A stretch of 64,000 bases of DNA from Stercorarius parasiticus (taxonomy: Eukaryota; Chordata; Aves; Charadriiformes; Stercorariidae). Position numbers and translations under genes: made by a program. Below the pieces are notes generated by a model. The model was not told where the DNA came from, did not search any database, and saw nothing but the letters and a program-made list of their open reading frames with translations. Below are positions 34,201 through 46,158 of this stretch, in pieces (positions within the stretch are counted from its first letter, which is position 1; each line of letters opens with the position of its first letter). The stretch spans positions 1,442,886 through 1,506,885 of the forward strand of contig VWZL01000203.1 in NCBI GenBank assembly GCA_013396915.1, in the 5' to 3' direction.

Positions 34201-36810
34201 TAAATGCTTTGAACTAAAGCTTTGCTTCCTTTGGTATAAAGGTTGGGGTTTGTGACTTTAAAAAATTTCTCATGTCATCTGAATGTCTTAATTTTTGTTT
34301 TTTTAACTTCCCACTCAGGGCACCCAAGGCCAGTTCTATTATGCAAGCTGGGACAAGGGGACGCTGGGTCGCTTTGGAGGTTGAGTCACAGTCAAGGATG
34401 AAATATAAACCCAAACTTTGCAATTCTGATCATTAGAAAATCACAGTTGGATTTTTCTTGCAAGGGTATATGTAGTAGCCTGGCCATCTTAGTCCAGTTC
34501 AACCACAGATTGTTACACTCTGTGTGTGTGTGTCTGGCAGCCTTTCTCACTTCCTGAGCTCAAAAATGACTGTTTAGGATGAATTTCGCTGCTGGGACAT
34601 AAGGAATTCTTCAGTACAGTGCAGAAGGTGATAGTAGCATATACAGAGGTAATCACTGCATTTATAATTGACAAGATATGAATCAGTTTTTTTACTGTCA
34701 ATTAGTGTGACTGGCAAAGCGTTCTTATAAGAGGTTGAAAACTCCCTTGTCCCTACAGTAAGGAGCAGAAAAGCTAATACGTTTTATAGCTGCTGGAGTC
34801 TGCATGTGCTTTACCTTTATTCCATATCAATCAGGTACATGTTTTTTCTCTTCTCTAGTTGCAAGTAGTACCAATGATGACTATAACATGTTCTGGAGTA
34901 TACAGAGGAGAATGAATCTGTGCAGACAAAAAACTCACCAGGTGATCTTTCATGTTTGCAGAAGATACGAAGGGTAATTTTTAACCGAGATGAAAGTAAA
35001 CATCTGAAAAAAATGTTTCTAGTAAAACAGTACTTCTGTCTGCCATGCCTGAGAGCTGCTTCCACACGGGGAGGGGGGAGAAGAGAATGTCACCTATTAT
35101 ATAATTGGAAAAATGGTTGCGAAACAGAAAGATGATAATATTATTCCCTTGAATAGCTATCATCTCCTGCCTTAAATGACTTGTTGAAAGTAAGTTCCAA
35201 TGGGACACAATAAGTCCAATTAGGATAAAATATAATTTATGCCTCTTCCTAGATCTGGAACAGCAATTTTGATGTAGTGCAGGTGATAACTACAAGCCTG
35301 GCTGGATGGGGAAAGAGAGTGAAAGCAACCAAAGACTGTCCCCATGAATCTACAAGACTTTCATTCCTTAACCTAGAGCTTGCCAGTCTAGCTCTTTGGT
35401 AGTAGGCTGGCTATGAATGCCTGCATCTGTTATGGGTGATTCCCTTCAGGTATCAGTAATTAGCAACAGTCTGATAATCAACTGGGAGTTTTACGTGCCA
35501 CTCTGAGAGTGTCCTGGGAACATGTACAGGGCATTAAAAGGTGATAACCAAGCAACGGAGAGGGAAACTATAGTATTTCTTGTGGCATGCTCCTTATTTG
35601 CTATTTTTGACCTTGCTGACTTGCTGATTAACTAAAGATTTGCCAGATACATAATTTTTGCATCAGTAGATCTGTTTTTACAGCACTGACTGGGATTCAT
35701 CTTCATATCCTTCTCGCTCACATTCTTTCTTAATGCAAATAAAAGTGTGTGGAACATCCTCCAGTGCAGCTGAAAATGGTGAAGGCAGGGCTAATATTTT
35801 GTGATAATTTCTCCAATATATTTAATTCTGGAAGATGTTTGTTCAACACCCAAGTAGAAAAAATAAATATCCTCCATCCATGTAAAATTGAACAGGCATG
35901 AATGATTACTTTCTGAGATGCCCCACTCTAGAACTTCATGAGTAGCTGTCAAATATGAGGGTGTTATTCAGTGTCTCTCATCTCTTGGTACCTTAGCCCA
36001 TCTGCTTATGTTTCATACTGGGGCAACTACAGAATAGCATTTCTTATTAGGAATAGCATTTCCTATTTAGGACCTGTTACGGCTCATTTCGCATAGGGTG
36101 TACCTTGGTTAGCACTAGATTTGGAGCTGCTGGTATTGTCTGGTGTCATACATATAGTAGGCTGTAGGAACAAGAAATTCGAGGTTTTCAGCAAAAATGA
36201 AGTAAAATTTGGACAAAACTCACTTTAAATATAAGTAATTTTCATTAATTTTACAATGAGTTAGGAATGTCATGTTCAGGGTGTCTGAAATTCTCTTCCA
36301 CCTGCCCTAATGTCAGTCCTAATAAGTTGCCAGGAAGATATGCATTGAATATTCAATATAACGAATACAAATGACACGTTAATTTTTTGTGCGTGAAATA
36401 CAGTATGTGGTGATGTTTGAGAGCATTTGAAATAGTCCTCTGCTGGGAAGTTTCTACCACACTCAGGGCAACATTTTGTGACAATATTAATGATGGTAAG
36501 CAACATTAAGATACCAAAGAGTCAGAGCTCATATGTGAGATATTTCTTACAGTGATTTTGATTCTTGTGTTGATCTCAACGTTACTGAAAAAGTCAGTGA
36601 AGTTACTCTGAGTTATATTAGTGTTGTTTCTTTAGAGTTATATACTCTAGAGTTATGTACTTACGCATCTGTAACTGTAGGCAGAGAAGTTAGAACAGAA
36701 GATTTGTATTCCATTATAGTTCCCTGCCTTTTGTTCAGTTTTTCTTCTTTTTCCCAGTACACTTTTGCAGGCAACTGGCAATATTGCAAAGGCAACATGA
36801 ACTTACAAAA

Positions 36811-37152
36811 TCAATAACTTCTTTCTGTCAAAACTTCAAGGTATAAGCCAAACAGTGTGTACATAGCACTAAAGATAGGTTTCCATTCTATAAGCACCTG
36901 CTTTTTCCATGAGATTTTCCTTTTGCTGATAGACTGATTAGAAATGTTATCTATTTCATAGATCTCTGCCAACTTGGTAGTGACTTTGAGCAGGCTTCTG
37001 GTGTCAGAAAGCCTCTTGCTCAGTGCACAGAGCCATCGCTGTACAATGACAAGACCTGGAGGGCAAGGAATGACTAGCTCAAGGAAGGTCTTAATCTCCT
37101 CGTTATCGTATCTTAGAGTATCAAGTGATTGTCGAGGATAAGATATGAACAT
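36811..37152 (-). other. Unrecognised 113-codon ORF with protein-like composition
   Basis: A minus-strand frame of 113 codons that I cannot assign to a family. Unlike most frames here its residue make-up looks like soluble alpha-helical protein: alternating charged and aliphatic residues, few low-complexity runs, and stretches such as VIVQRWLCALSKRLSDT and LIEWKPIFSAMY. Just upstream in frame is a TAA, so the ORF does not extend. An AG acceptor-like site follows a pyrimidine-leaning stretch about 40 bases inside it, and a TTTT/GTAAGT donor-like site lies shortly after its stop. Length alone is not significant, since a few ORFs of this size are expected by chance in 64 kb. It could be a decayed retrocopy, an exon fragment, or chance. 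Confidence 0.2.
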
Positions 37153-39189
37153 GGAGAAATAAAGTGGGTAAGGTTACAAGGTTGCAAAGGACACTAAAAA
37201 CCTTTTAAATGTATTATGTTCACCCTAATAACAGTCCCTCTCTCCCACCCTCGTGAATGGAAGATTACATTTTGCATTATGACTTAGTTCTGTAGGGTTT
37301 CTGGTTGTCCAGTATGGACCTGATACTGCGATGCAGTTGTGAGAGATGATGCAAACTCCATTGATTTAGTTGAGGATAAGGAATGGGTTGTCTACCTGTT
37401 TTGAGCCTGATCCCTAGCCCACTCAAGCATGTGAGTGAATTCTTGGTAATGTCTAGGGATATAGCACCTCGTGCCAAGATCACAGGAGTTATTTTCAAGA
37501 CAAGAGGAAGTTCATGCATAAGACAAGGTAAAACATTAAGCGCCAGAAGTGCTTTAGTAGTCTGTGGGTAATAGCCACATAAGGTATTGATTCAGGATGT
37601 TAGAAATAGTCTCTCTGAATAGTTTTAATGATGCCAAATGCAAGAGAAATTCCCCCTTATCAGTAAGATGACAGCTTGCACATGACACTGAAATGTCACC
37701 AAATCAGCTGAAGAACCAGACTTCTGAATGATTGCTCCTAGATGTGTTTTCCCTGGAGGTTTCCTATTCAGAGACCTTCGCCTCTGTTTAGCTTTAAGAA
37801 GGATGTGGCTATTGTGTGAAGTGATAGCAGTCTAGTTTGGAGTACAGCTCATCTTTGGTCTCTTTTCTACAGCCACATGTTTTAAACACCTTTTAAGACA
37901 ATTGTCATTCCTTTTCATTGGATTTTATCAGTAGTCTTTAACAAAACAATTAAGTTCTAGTAGCTTTTAATGGGTCCCAGGGGAAGCTTTAAAGGAGGAA
38001 CTTAAATCTAGAAAAAAAGATTACATCCAAGGCAATGTTCAGTCATTGCATGCACTAGGGTTGACTACTCTGCTTAGTCCGGAGGACATACATGGGAGCT
38101 TTTTACTATATCTCTGTGTCTTATGTGTAGATGTGAGCTTTTTTTTTAAACAAATGTATATGAATTCTCTTTATCTCTGCAAAAATATTGTGTCCTGCTA
38201 AGGGCACCAGCAAATCAGGTTAACGTGTGGAAGGGAAAAAAATAAGAGAAGAGGGAGCAAAAGCAATTTACTCACTGCACCATCCACATTTTTCACTGTA
38301 GAGGTATTTAGGACATGAGGATATGAGCATGTGAGTTAATCAGTGCAATACCTGGGCCGGGTACCCAAGGTTCCAGCCAGTATCTGTGTAAAGCTACAAA
38401 AAGCTGGTGGCCAGGTGATCTTTCCTAGACTGATATTGGTCTAGGGAGCATCAGCCTCAGAACTGTGTTGAATTGCAGCCCTGAATATTGCAGCGCTTTG
38501 GACATCAAAGCACACTGTTCCATCCACAACCTAAAGCAGCCACCTCTGCTACGTAAGGAAAAGGTTCCCCTTGCCCTTACTGCCTTCCTCTGTCTATTGT
38601 TCTTCTCAATCTGCTTCTTACCTTGGACTGTGTTCAGCTTTGCTCACCACGCGTCTTTCCTTTTTCTTACATCATGACTCCATCCTTCACTCTCTGTGTC
38701 TCCCTCCTTCCTAGTGCCACAATCCTTTCTTTGCGCAGACTTATTCCTGACAAGTCTGGTCGCATATGAGCCTGGAAAAGGTTCTTCAGTTGTTCACAAG
38801 CTATTAGACTCCACATATGATACTACTTGTGTTATACCAGAGGCTTGGATAACTGATCTGATATAGTAATCTTTGAAAGGAATAAGATGACACAAATATT
38901 TTGTTGCATTCCATTATATTACTTTAGTGAGAGATGGAAATTTTCATGCTTAATGATTGCATGTGTATCGCTCTTCCAATATTGCTAAAGAATGATGAAC
39001 GTTTAAGAGGAAAAAAAATTGACTTTCACCTACATTCTACCGTTTTAGAACAAGCACCTTAGAAAAAAAAAAAAGGTGATTAATTTTCAGTTTACCTTTT
39101 CTTTAACATAACAAACTTCCATTTGAGGTTTAATTGGATCTGTAGGCTGCAACGAAAAGTTAGTGGAAGATAAAAGGAGCATAGCAAGA

Positions 39190-39480
39190 AAAAAATATTC
39201 AAAGTGAATAATTTAAGATCACATCTATAATTAATGGCATTTGGAAAGCTTCCTCTAGTGCTCTAATCATATCTCAAAATGTGCTAATTAGAGCAGTTTG
39301 GTACAAAACAGAGTATGCAGGTGTTGAACAGCTTCTTCTGTGCTTTTTTAAGAAATGTCGCAGTAACTGGTTCTCCTGGCATTAGTGCTCACGTTTAATA
39401 AATGTTTCCCTATTTAACATATATTTGACAGCTGAAGAGCATGCATATAATTATTACCTTGTTAAAATAGGTTTGATCAA
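39190..39480. promoter_or_regulatory. Candidate conserved non-coding element
   Basis: A non-repetitive stretch dense in TAAT/ATTA words (CTATAATTAATGGC, GTGCTAATTAGAG) and AT-rich palindromic words such as ATGCATAT, without microsatellite decay. Vertebrate developmental enhancers in gene deserts often look like this. Composition alone cannot show conservation, so the call is a guess to be tested by alignment. Confidence 0.2.
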
Positions 39481-40529
39481 GAATGCAGAACAAAATCAGA
39501 TATTTTTAGTACAGCAACTTAAGCTTGTAGTAAATAGTGGGGCATCCTATAATGGCCATTGGGGATATAACTAGCAAAGAGTTGAAACTGAAAGAGAAAG
39601 ATTCAGTCTTCCTGGCCATGAAACAGCGAAGTTTCTAAGTTCATCTACTTGAAATTAATGTTATCTAAAAGTAGTCCTGATAATTCAGCAGAGCTAATCC
39701 TTTGCTTACGACTTCAACTGTATTTGTGTTGTTTGTTTGGTTTTGGTTTTTTTTTTGGCTGGGCGCAATTTTGCTGGTCAATTACTCATTTATCTTGGAA
39801 ATCAGTGACAACCGACACCACAGTTCCCTTTCTCTAATTCCTCTCCAGAACTAATCAACATTATCCAGAAAGAAATGAGCTGTGCATTCAGGTCTTTGTG
39901 TGTGTACATTTGTGTATGTATTGGTGCTCTGCCACAGTGAAATGGCAAATACTGAAGAGATGCTTAATGCATAGATGCCTCGGAACCCTCCTGACAGCTC
40001 GGCATTACTGAAATGGGAGCTGGTTCTAGAGGGCTGCAGTGTCCAGCAAGCAGGTGCGACAGTACTGTCGAACAGACAAATAAATGAAACTGAAGATTAC
40101 AGATTGCATTTAAAATGAATATATCATGACTCTGCAGTATTTTTTTTATACGATTATTCTAGTACAAAGTTTTGTTTCATTGAGGTTCTACAAAATTTAG
40201 CAGAATGAAACAAATAGTTCTATAACTATTAATAACTGTTATCATTTCCTTTAAGATTAGTTAACCTGGCTGAGAGCGGAGTTTCTTTCTATTACATGCT
40301 GCATGCTCATTTTAAGATACTTTTTTGGAGAGCCTGCAATCTGAAATATTAGTATTGCAAAATCTAACACAGGGTCTTAAACCTAAGCTATGTCCAACTT
40401 TTCAAGAGACTCAGCAGTATCTATCTAGTTCCTCTTTTTCCCAAGCAGTCAGCAGACTTACTGCCATCTACGAATTAGCTTTTTTTCTATGGTATATTCT
40501 CTTCATTCCTATCCATTAGCATTCAACTC

Positions 40530-40800
40530 TTTTCTCTGTCTTCTGCAGCTAGATGAATTATTCCCTGAGAACAATCATTTGACAATGAAATTTGCTCTTT
40601 TTGCGTTTGTTATTTCTCCATGAACACATCACAATTTGCATTAATTAGTTTATTATTTGAAATTGTTTGATGAACAGTTTGTTCCAACCCATTTCACTCA
40701 TGTAGCTAATATTAATTTGAGTGTTTCATCCCAGTGATTTGCCATTCAAACTGTGTCCTATTGTATCACGTGGTGATTGTTTCTGCTCCTGCCCTGGATG
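40530..40800. promoter_or_regulatory. Candidate conserved non-coding element or enhancer
   Basis: The stretch combines SOX-type words (GAACAATC, GACAATGA), a homeodomain word TTAATTAG at 40641-40648, a second TAATATTAATTTG block, and a CACGTG E-box set in an inverted repeat ATCAC-GTG-GTGAT at 40765-40777. It also follows a strong-looking acceptor tract ending in CTGCAG near 40549, but no donor follows within a plausible exon length. I infer possible regulatory function from motif density only. Confidence 0.25.
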
Positions 40801-42220
40801 ACACAACTTGAGTCAATCAAAATGAAAGAAATATGGTTCATGGAAAGTTTTCAAAGAAAAGTTTAGTTCTATTCTCTTACTATTTTCCTCAATTATTTTT
40901 TTTTCTTGAGAAAACACTACATTTTTATTTTTGCATTGTGCTCTTCCTTTTTCTCCGTTTCAAAACTGCAAAAACATGAAAAATGGGGATTTAAAAAAGT
41001 CTCTTTTTTGTACTCCCAGTTCAAGGAGATGGAGTAAAATAAATTGGTATTTTATTTTATCCAATAATCAAGTGTTTGCTCAGCTGAGGGCAGTTTTTCA
41101 TAATAAAAACCGTCTTTGTAATAAAAATATTTTTGACCAGTCCAAGTTATAAACTCTATAAGCAGCCTCTGCTTTCCCAGGAATCATGATTCACCAATAG
41201 AAACAATATTTTGGCAGTATTAAGTAAAATTCTGATGGGATTCAAAGGTTCTTCCACTACCTCCATTTTTCTGAGGAATGATAATGATACCATCAGGAAA
41301 ACTGGAAATATGTGCACAAGAAAAATGGAACAAGGTTTCAGAATTCACAAGTATCCCTTTCTTTCATCTCTCTGTGGTGTTCTGGTCTTTTGCTCTAAAC
41401 TTCTAGGAAACTTCGGACCATAATCACTTTATTCCTGCTAAAATAGATATTTTATCTCTGTACAGATCCAGTCTGAAAAGCATTTTCTTCGGATGCACAA
41501 AAAGCTATAGTGTTCAATATGAACTCACAAATATATACTGCCCCAAAAAAAGCAGAATTCTATAATCATATATTAGACATTAGAGTAATATGTAAATCCT
41601 TCCTATTCTAATGTTAATCGTAAGGGATGTTGAAAAATAGCAGTTGAGTAGTTTTTTAAAAAAAGAAAAAGAATGGGAAAAGAACTCCCTTAGACATGGA
41701 TTATTTGTTTTTAAAACAAATCTTGGGAAAAATGGGTGTGTGTCAGTATGTAATCATATGCATTACAATTTTAATTACTCAAAGGGTTCAGCAAATTTGC
41801 CTAGGAAAAAATAAGGCGACTGCTCATGGCAAAATCATGGAAAGGCAGTAATGGGACACAAATAGGAAAGCAGAAAGGAACAGCAGTATAATTAATGCCA
41901 TCAGCATGCTTGTATAGAAGACTGATCCTGTCAAGCAAACAAGTATCGCTTCTGAGATCTCAGATGCGTTTGGTGAAGGCATCTCTGCAATATAGTAGAT
42001 CCAAGGCATTTTTGAGACAGGTGATATACTGGAACAATGCTTAGTGGTAACTTTCTCATCAGACCAAAATCAAGAGATCCCACAGAAGCAGGGTAGTGAC
42101 TGAGTAAGAGTAACTGTAAAAATTCAGTTCATGCTCCCATGGATTAGCTTCTGGGCAGATACTGCTCCTGTTTATTCTTGGCCCAGTCTAATCCAGGAGG
42201 ACTACACCTGTAAATACTAC

Positions 42221-43140
42221 ACTTGTGAAATTTCTGATGACACAGAATTAGTGAATGAATAACGATGATAAATTGCATATGGGATGTAGCGGCTACTCTG
42301 GATCACTTACAGAAGTAAACAAGCATGTAGTTCAACACAAACGTTTTTGTGTGGTCACCTTACAAGGTTATATTTCCAGGCATGCAGAAAGTGTGTCAGT
42401 GTTAGGAAACTGGGACTTCATCCTTAAAATCAGTAAATGAAGAGACTAGAAACAACCAGAGCAGTGAAACAACTGAACGTCAGCGGGCAAGCTGACGTAG
42501 ATAAGGCTCAATACAACATCTGAAGAATTACTCAGGAAATATATACGAATAAGGGAGTACTATTTTTGCAGTTGTAATGGCATGAAGAGGGACATGCATG
42601 TTTCTATCTAGCTATTTTAATTGCTTAAGTCAGAGTTATAACTGTTGTTATGAGTCATGAACCTCTGGCACTAATGATACACTCTTGTTTTGAGTTCTAA
42701 TAGTCTTCAAAAAAACTGATGAAGGATTGAAAAGGGTTCAGAAAAGATTAATAGGAAAATATTTTTTCTAGGGAGAAACCAAAAAAATTTAATCTGTTTA
42801 ATGCATCAAAGAGAAAATCAAGAGGCGATAGGGGGAATGGATGGCTTATTGTAGGTGGTATTTCTGTCGGAAAGATGGATCCATGCGGTTCAGGAGCTGG
42901 AAGTTAGACTAAGGTAAATTCAAAGAGAGTAATTAATCAGTGGAACAACTTTCTTCCAGTTATGATGGATTCTCTGTCACTGGCAGCTGCTAAATCAAGT
43001 CTCAATGTCTTTATAAAAGATATCTTAATACTCAAAATAAGATAAAACTCTCAAGAAGAAATCATTTATGTGAGATTTTTGGCCTACTGTGTAAGGGAGG
43101 AGAGGAAAAATGATCCCCACTTAATATCTATCCATGAGTC
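42221..43140 (+). mobile_element. Ancient CR1/L3-clade LINE relic (3' part)
   Basis: A heavily decayed LINE fragment of an older CR1/L3-type family shared widely among sauropsids. At 42228-42250 the reverse-transcriptase box reads AAATTT, one base missing, then CTGATGACACAGAATTA, a recognisable F-(A)-D-D-T-E-L. Then come a GGATCACTT stretch, GGAAACTGGGACTTCATCCT (42407-42426), GGGTTCAGAAAAGATTAATAGG (42735-42756), a GGAGCTGGAAGTTAGACTA block, TGGAACAACTTTC, GATGGATTCTCTGTCACTGG, and a 3' UTR with GTGAGATTTTTGGCCTACTG and AATGATCCCCACTTAATATC. The order matches the family from the FADD box to the 3' end. Numerous indels and stops leave no coding capacity. The element may begin further left. 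Confidence 0.78.
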
Positions 43141-43677
43141 TTTCCTTTACAGTTTACACAAGCTATCAAGATTTAAGTCTTTCAAATCATTTTGAAATGT
43201 GTGTACAAAAGATGCTGTATGTCTTATCAGAGGGAATTCAAGAGCAAAATAAAGATAATTATAATCAAATTGGCAAATAAAAGCAAAACAAAGGTATTGA
43301 CTTCTAGGTATGCCAATTCTGTTTCTCACAGCTGGGACAAAAACTGTATCGTTGTTTCAAGCAGATACAGACGAAATATGTGGAAAGTTCTCTCAGGAAA
43401 TGATAGATAGGGCCGTGTCTCTAAGTGCTTTACTACTAGGGCTCCATATTAAGCAACTAAACAGCAAGTCTTTCTGGAGCATCAGCAAGTCAAAAAACCT
43501 GAGTGATGACAGCCGCAATCTAAATAATTTTATCAAGATATGCAATATTGCCTGAGAGTTGTGGACCATGTGGAAGTCTTTTCTTGTTGGCAGTGAGGCA
43601 GGCAGCATTGTGTTGCTCAATGCAGTCTGTCTTTATGGTGGATATTTTTGTGCTGGAATGCCACAGCTGTTTGGGGA

Positions 43678-43722
43678 TTTTTTTGGTTTTTTTTTGTTTG
43701 TTTGTTTGTTTTGGTTTTTTTT
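43678..43722. repeat. (GTTT)n / T-rich simple repeat
   Basis: T-rich tract containing four GTTT units flanked by longer T runs and GGTTTT variants. Confidence 0.92.
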
Positions 43723-45196
43723 GTAACGAGAAGAAACTATAGTCACTTCTGATAAAAGTGATGGCTGAACACTGCATGCTGTTTTGTTATAAAACCCTTT
43801 GGTTTATACATTTTGCTCCTTGTTTGGAGTTTAGCATTTTAGCATCTTTCTGAAATTGCAAGTTGTATTTGTTGGAAAGGTTAGTAGAAAGCAAGTCCAA
43901 TGGCCAAGCAATGGTGTCCTTAGGGATGACTGGAAAACACCCAGGATCATTCCTCTAGATCTGTATTTTATAACTCAGAGGAGAAATCTGTCCATGAAAA
44001 GAGAGTGCGCAAGACTAGCTGTCCCACTGAACACTGGAAGTGCTTGCTTCATCTCCATTTCCCAGACCTGTCAGAAACAGCTGTGAATATGCTCTTTGAG
44101 GGCGAGGAAGGAGAGGGAGGGTTGTTACCAGTTAGCAGGACTTTCTGGAACAGTGTTTTATGTCACTGGTGATGTCTGTAAGTAATGCACCCTGAGGGGA
44201 ACAGTATGAAATCTGGTTAGGAAATCATCTCAGGTTTGGCCATTGATTTGTGGCATTGGCTTAACTTTTGGGTATATAGGAATGGACTGGAAATAAGTAA
44301 ATGAATAAGTGAGGTAAAGTGATAGAGTGCAACTGCTTCTCATGGCCAAAAAGACAAAACCTCTGCTTTTACCCTGTTTCTGTCCTGACTGTCATGCCTA
44401 CATCTGTGATACTCTTTTCTCTTCATTGCTCCTTTAATTAAAAGAAACCTCTCTGCCTCTCTGGGGCACATCCCTGAGGAGAAATTGTTTTTGGTTGAGA
44501 AGCATATTCTGCTCTTTCATCCTCTTCAAAACCTGGAGTTTGTTTTCCCTCTGTTTGTCAATCAGCATGAAAAAGCCTTTTTTTTTTTTTTGCTTCTTAG
44601 TGCACCGGAAACAAATATGAAGAAAAGACAGAAAGCTCCAGGCATTTTTAATGTGGGGGAACGCAATGCTGATGTAAAGCTGCAGCAGATGTACACCTAA
44701 ATTAGATGTTAATGAGTACACAGGCGCATGTAAGTGAGCAGCTCTGAGGGTGTGGAAGGAAGCAGAAAGATGGGGCAGTAAAAAAACTTTGATGTCACCC
44801 AGGCAAAGGTACATTTAAACATTTTTCTGTCTGCTGCTGTTTCTTGTATCCAGCCTGGATTTTCCCATCACTGTGTGGCAGCAAATCATTTTGTTTCTTG
44901 CTGATACAGTGAGAGAAACTGAACCGCGTGCTCGCCTTCCCTCAGCCACGCTTTGAATTGCTTCAGTTCTCCAACTCCAGGGGAGAGTCTGCAAACCTTA
45001 AGTGGCAGAGATCTACGAGGCAAAATTTTTGGCAAATTTTAAGTGTCAGAATTATGGAGAAAGTTAAGGGGCAGATGGAGAAAAGAGAAGGTGCTCTGCA
45101 CTTAAAAGAAACAGGTAAAGAGTACAAGCAGAGATGAAAGGGGCACAAAACAAGATGCAGAGACAGGAGAACCAAGAAATTATTTCGGGCACTGAG

Positions 45197-45222
45197 ATCA
45201 CAAATCACCTTTGATTTGTGAT
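45197..45222. repeat. Perfect 11-base inverted repeat with 4-base loop
   Basis: ATCACAAATCA is followed by CCTT and then its exact reverse complement TGATTTGTGAT. No T run follows, and this is eukaryotic DNA, so it is not a bacterial-type terminator. It may be a chance cruciform or part of an old MITE-like palindrome, but the arms do not extend. Confidence 0.85.
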
Positions 45223-46099
45223 TTACACACAGGTAAATTAGTGTGCAGAATGGCTAATCAAAAACAGCATAATACCCAAGATTAAAAATACCTGTGAAGT
45301 AGGGTTAGGGAAGCACTGATAAAAGAAAACCAAATGCTATCAGATGAAAATACCAGAGACAAATAACATGATAATAAGAGTGATGATAGGTTTGAACACT
45401 TGCTATGCTGCTTGTTGAGAGGAATACATATATTATTCAGTGCATATAAATCTCCTTGGATGCATTTTTTTGGGAGTAGTTTAATATCTAAAATCAGGGC
45501 ATTTTCATTGTCTTTTCTCAGTGCAGCATTACAAATCTTATTTACGGATTAAAAGGGGCTTTAGGCTCTGCAGTATTCCCAACAAAAGGCCTTTTCTGTC
45601 ATGGATTTTATGCAGCTGATGGAGATCACAGGTCTGGTGTGTGGTATACCACCAAATTCCTGTAAAAACTATGTTACTTCCCAAGGCCAAGGCAGTGGGG
45701 GAGCAGTTTGGGAGGAGAGGTTCAGTGGAGGATAGGAGATGCGAGTGAGGACACAAAGCTTTTTTTCACAGAGAACTGAGGGTCAGAGGCTCTGTTTCGG
45801 AAGGTTTTGGTTTTGGTTTTCTTGGATGCGCAATAGGAAGCGTTGTGTGTATCCTTCACAGCCTGCAACAATGGACCTTACTGGTGATGAAGGGATCTAG
45901 AGTCTGAAGTTGGTCTCAGATGGGGACTGCAGGCAGAGATGGCTGCTGATCCTGTACTTCTAGGGATGCGTACTGATGAAGTAAGCGCATTCTTTGTTTA
46001 TTAATTTCTTTGGAAAGATATTTGAATTAACTTCTGTGGAAATACATTCTAATGTGGGCTCTAAGTACTTGTACTGATAGGCAGAAAGGCAGACCAAAC

Positions 46100-46158
46100 T
46101 GTCTTTCTATTTGTCTGCCTGTCTATCTGTCTGTCTACCTTTTGATCTATCTATCTAC
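46100..46158. repeat. Imperfect (TCTG/TCTA)n tetranucleotide repeat
   Basis: Degenerate tetranucleotide tract of GTCT, ATCT and GTCTGCCT units with interruptions. It is likely polymorphic in length. Confidence 0.88.

Larger units (their letters stand above)
29846..36810. other. Unique non-coding DNA, no gene seen
   Basis: Single-copy AT-rich sequence. 30550-30880 contains a perfect palindrome and many TAAT cores, and 32860-33020 contains an ATGCAAAT octamer and a clustered ATGC/CATG word set. Both may be conserved regulatory DNA. Two near-identical 19-base units lie in tandem at 36032-36070. A minus-strand frame at 36276-36506 contains a CPEC...H...H pattern with the wrong spacing for a zinc finger. 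No gene recognised. Confidence 0.62.
37153..42220. other. Unique non-coding DNA, no gene seen
   Basis: AT-rich single-copy DNA with two stretches that look like conserved regulatory elements (39190-39480 and 40530-40800). The part immediately before 42221 may hold further, more decayed sequence of the L3 relic, since phrases near 41985-42010 loosely resemble the upstream reverse-transcriptase region, but I could not set a boundary. No gene seen. Confidence 0.6.

Noticed and set aside
44434..44814. 126-codon minus-strand ORF
   Set aside because: It contains lysine runs from a T tract and no recognisable domain. Such ORFs are expected by chance.
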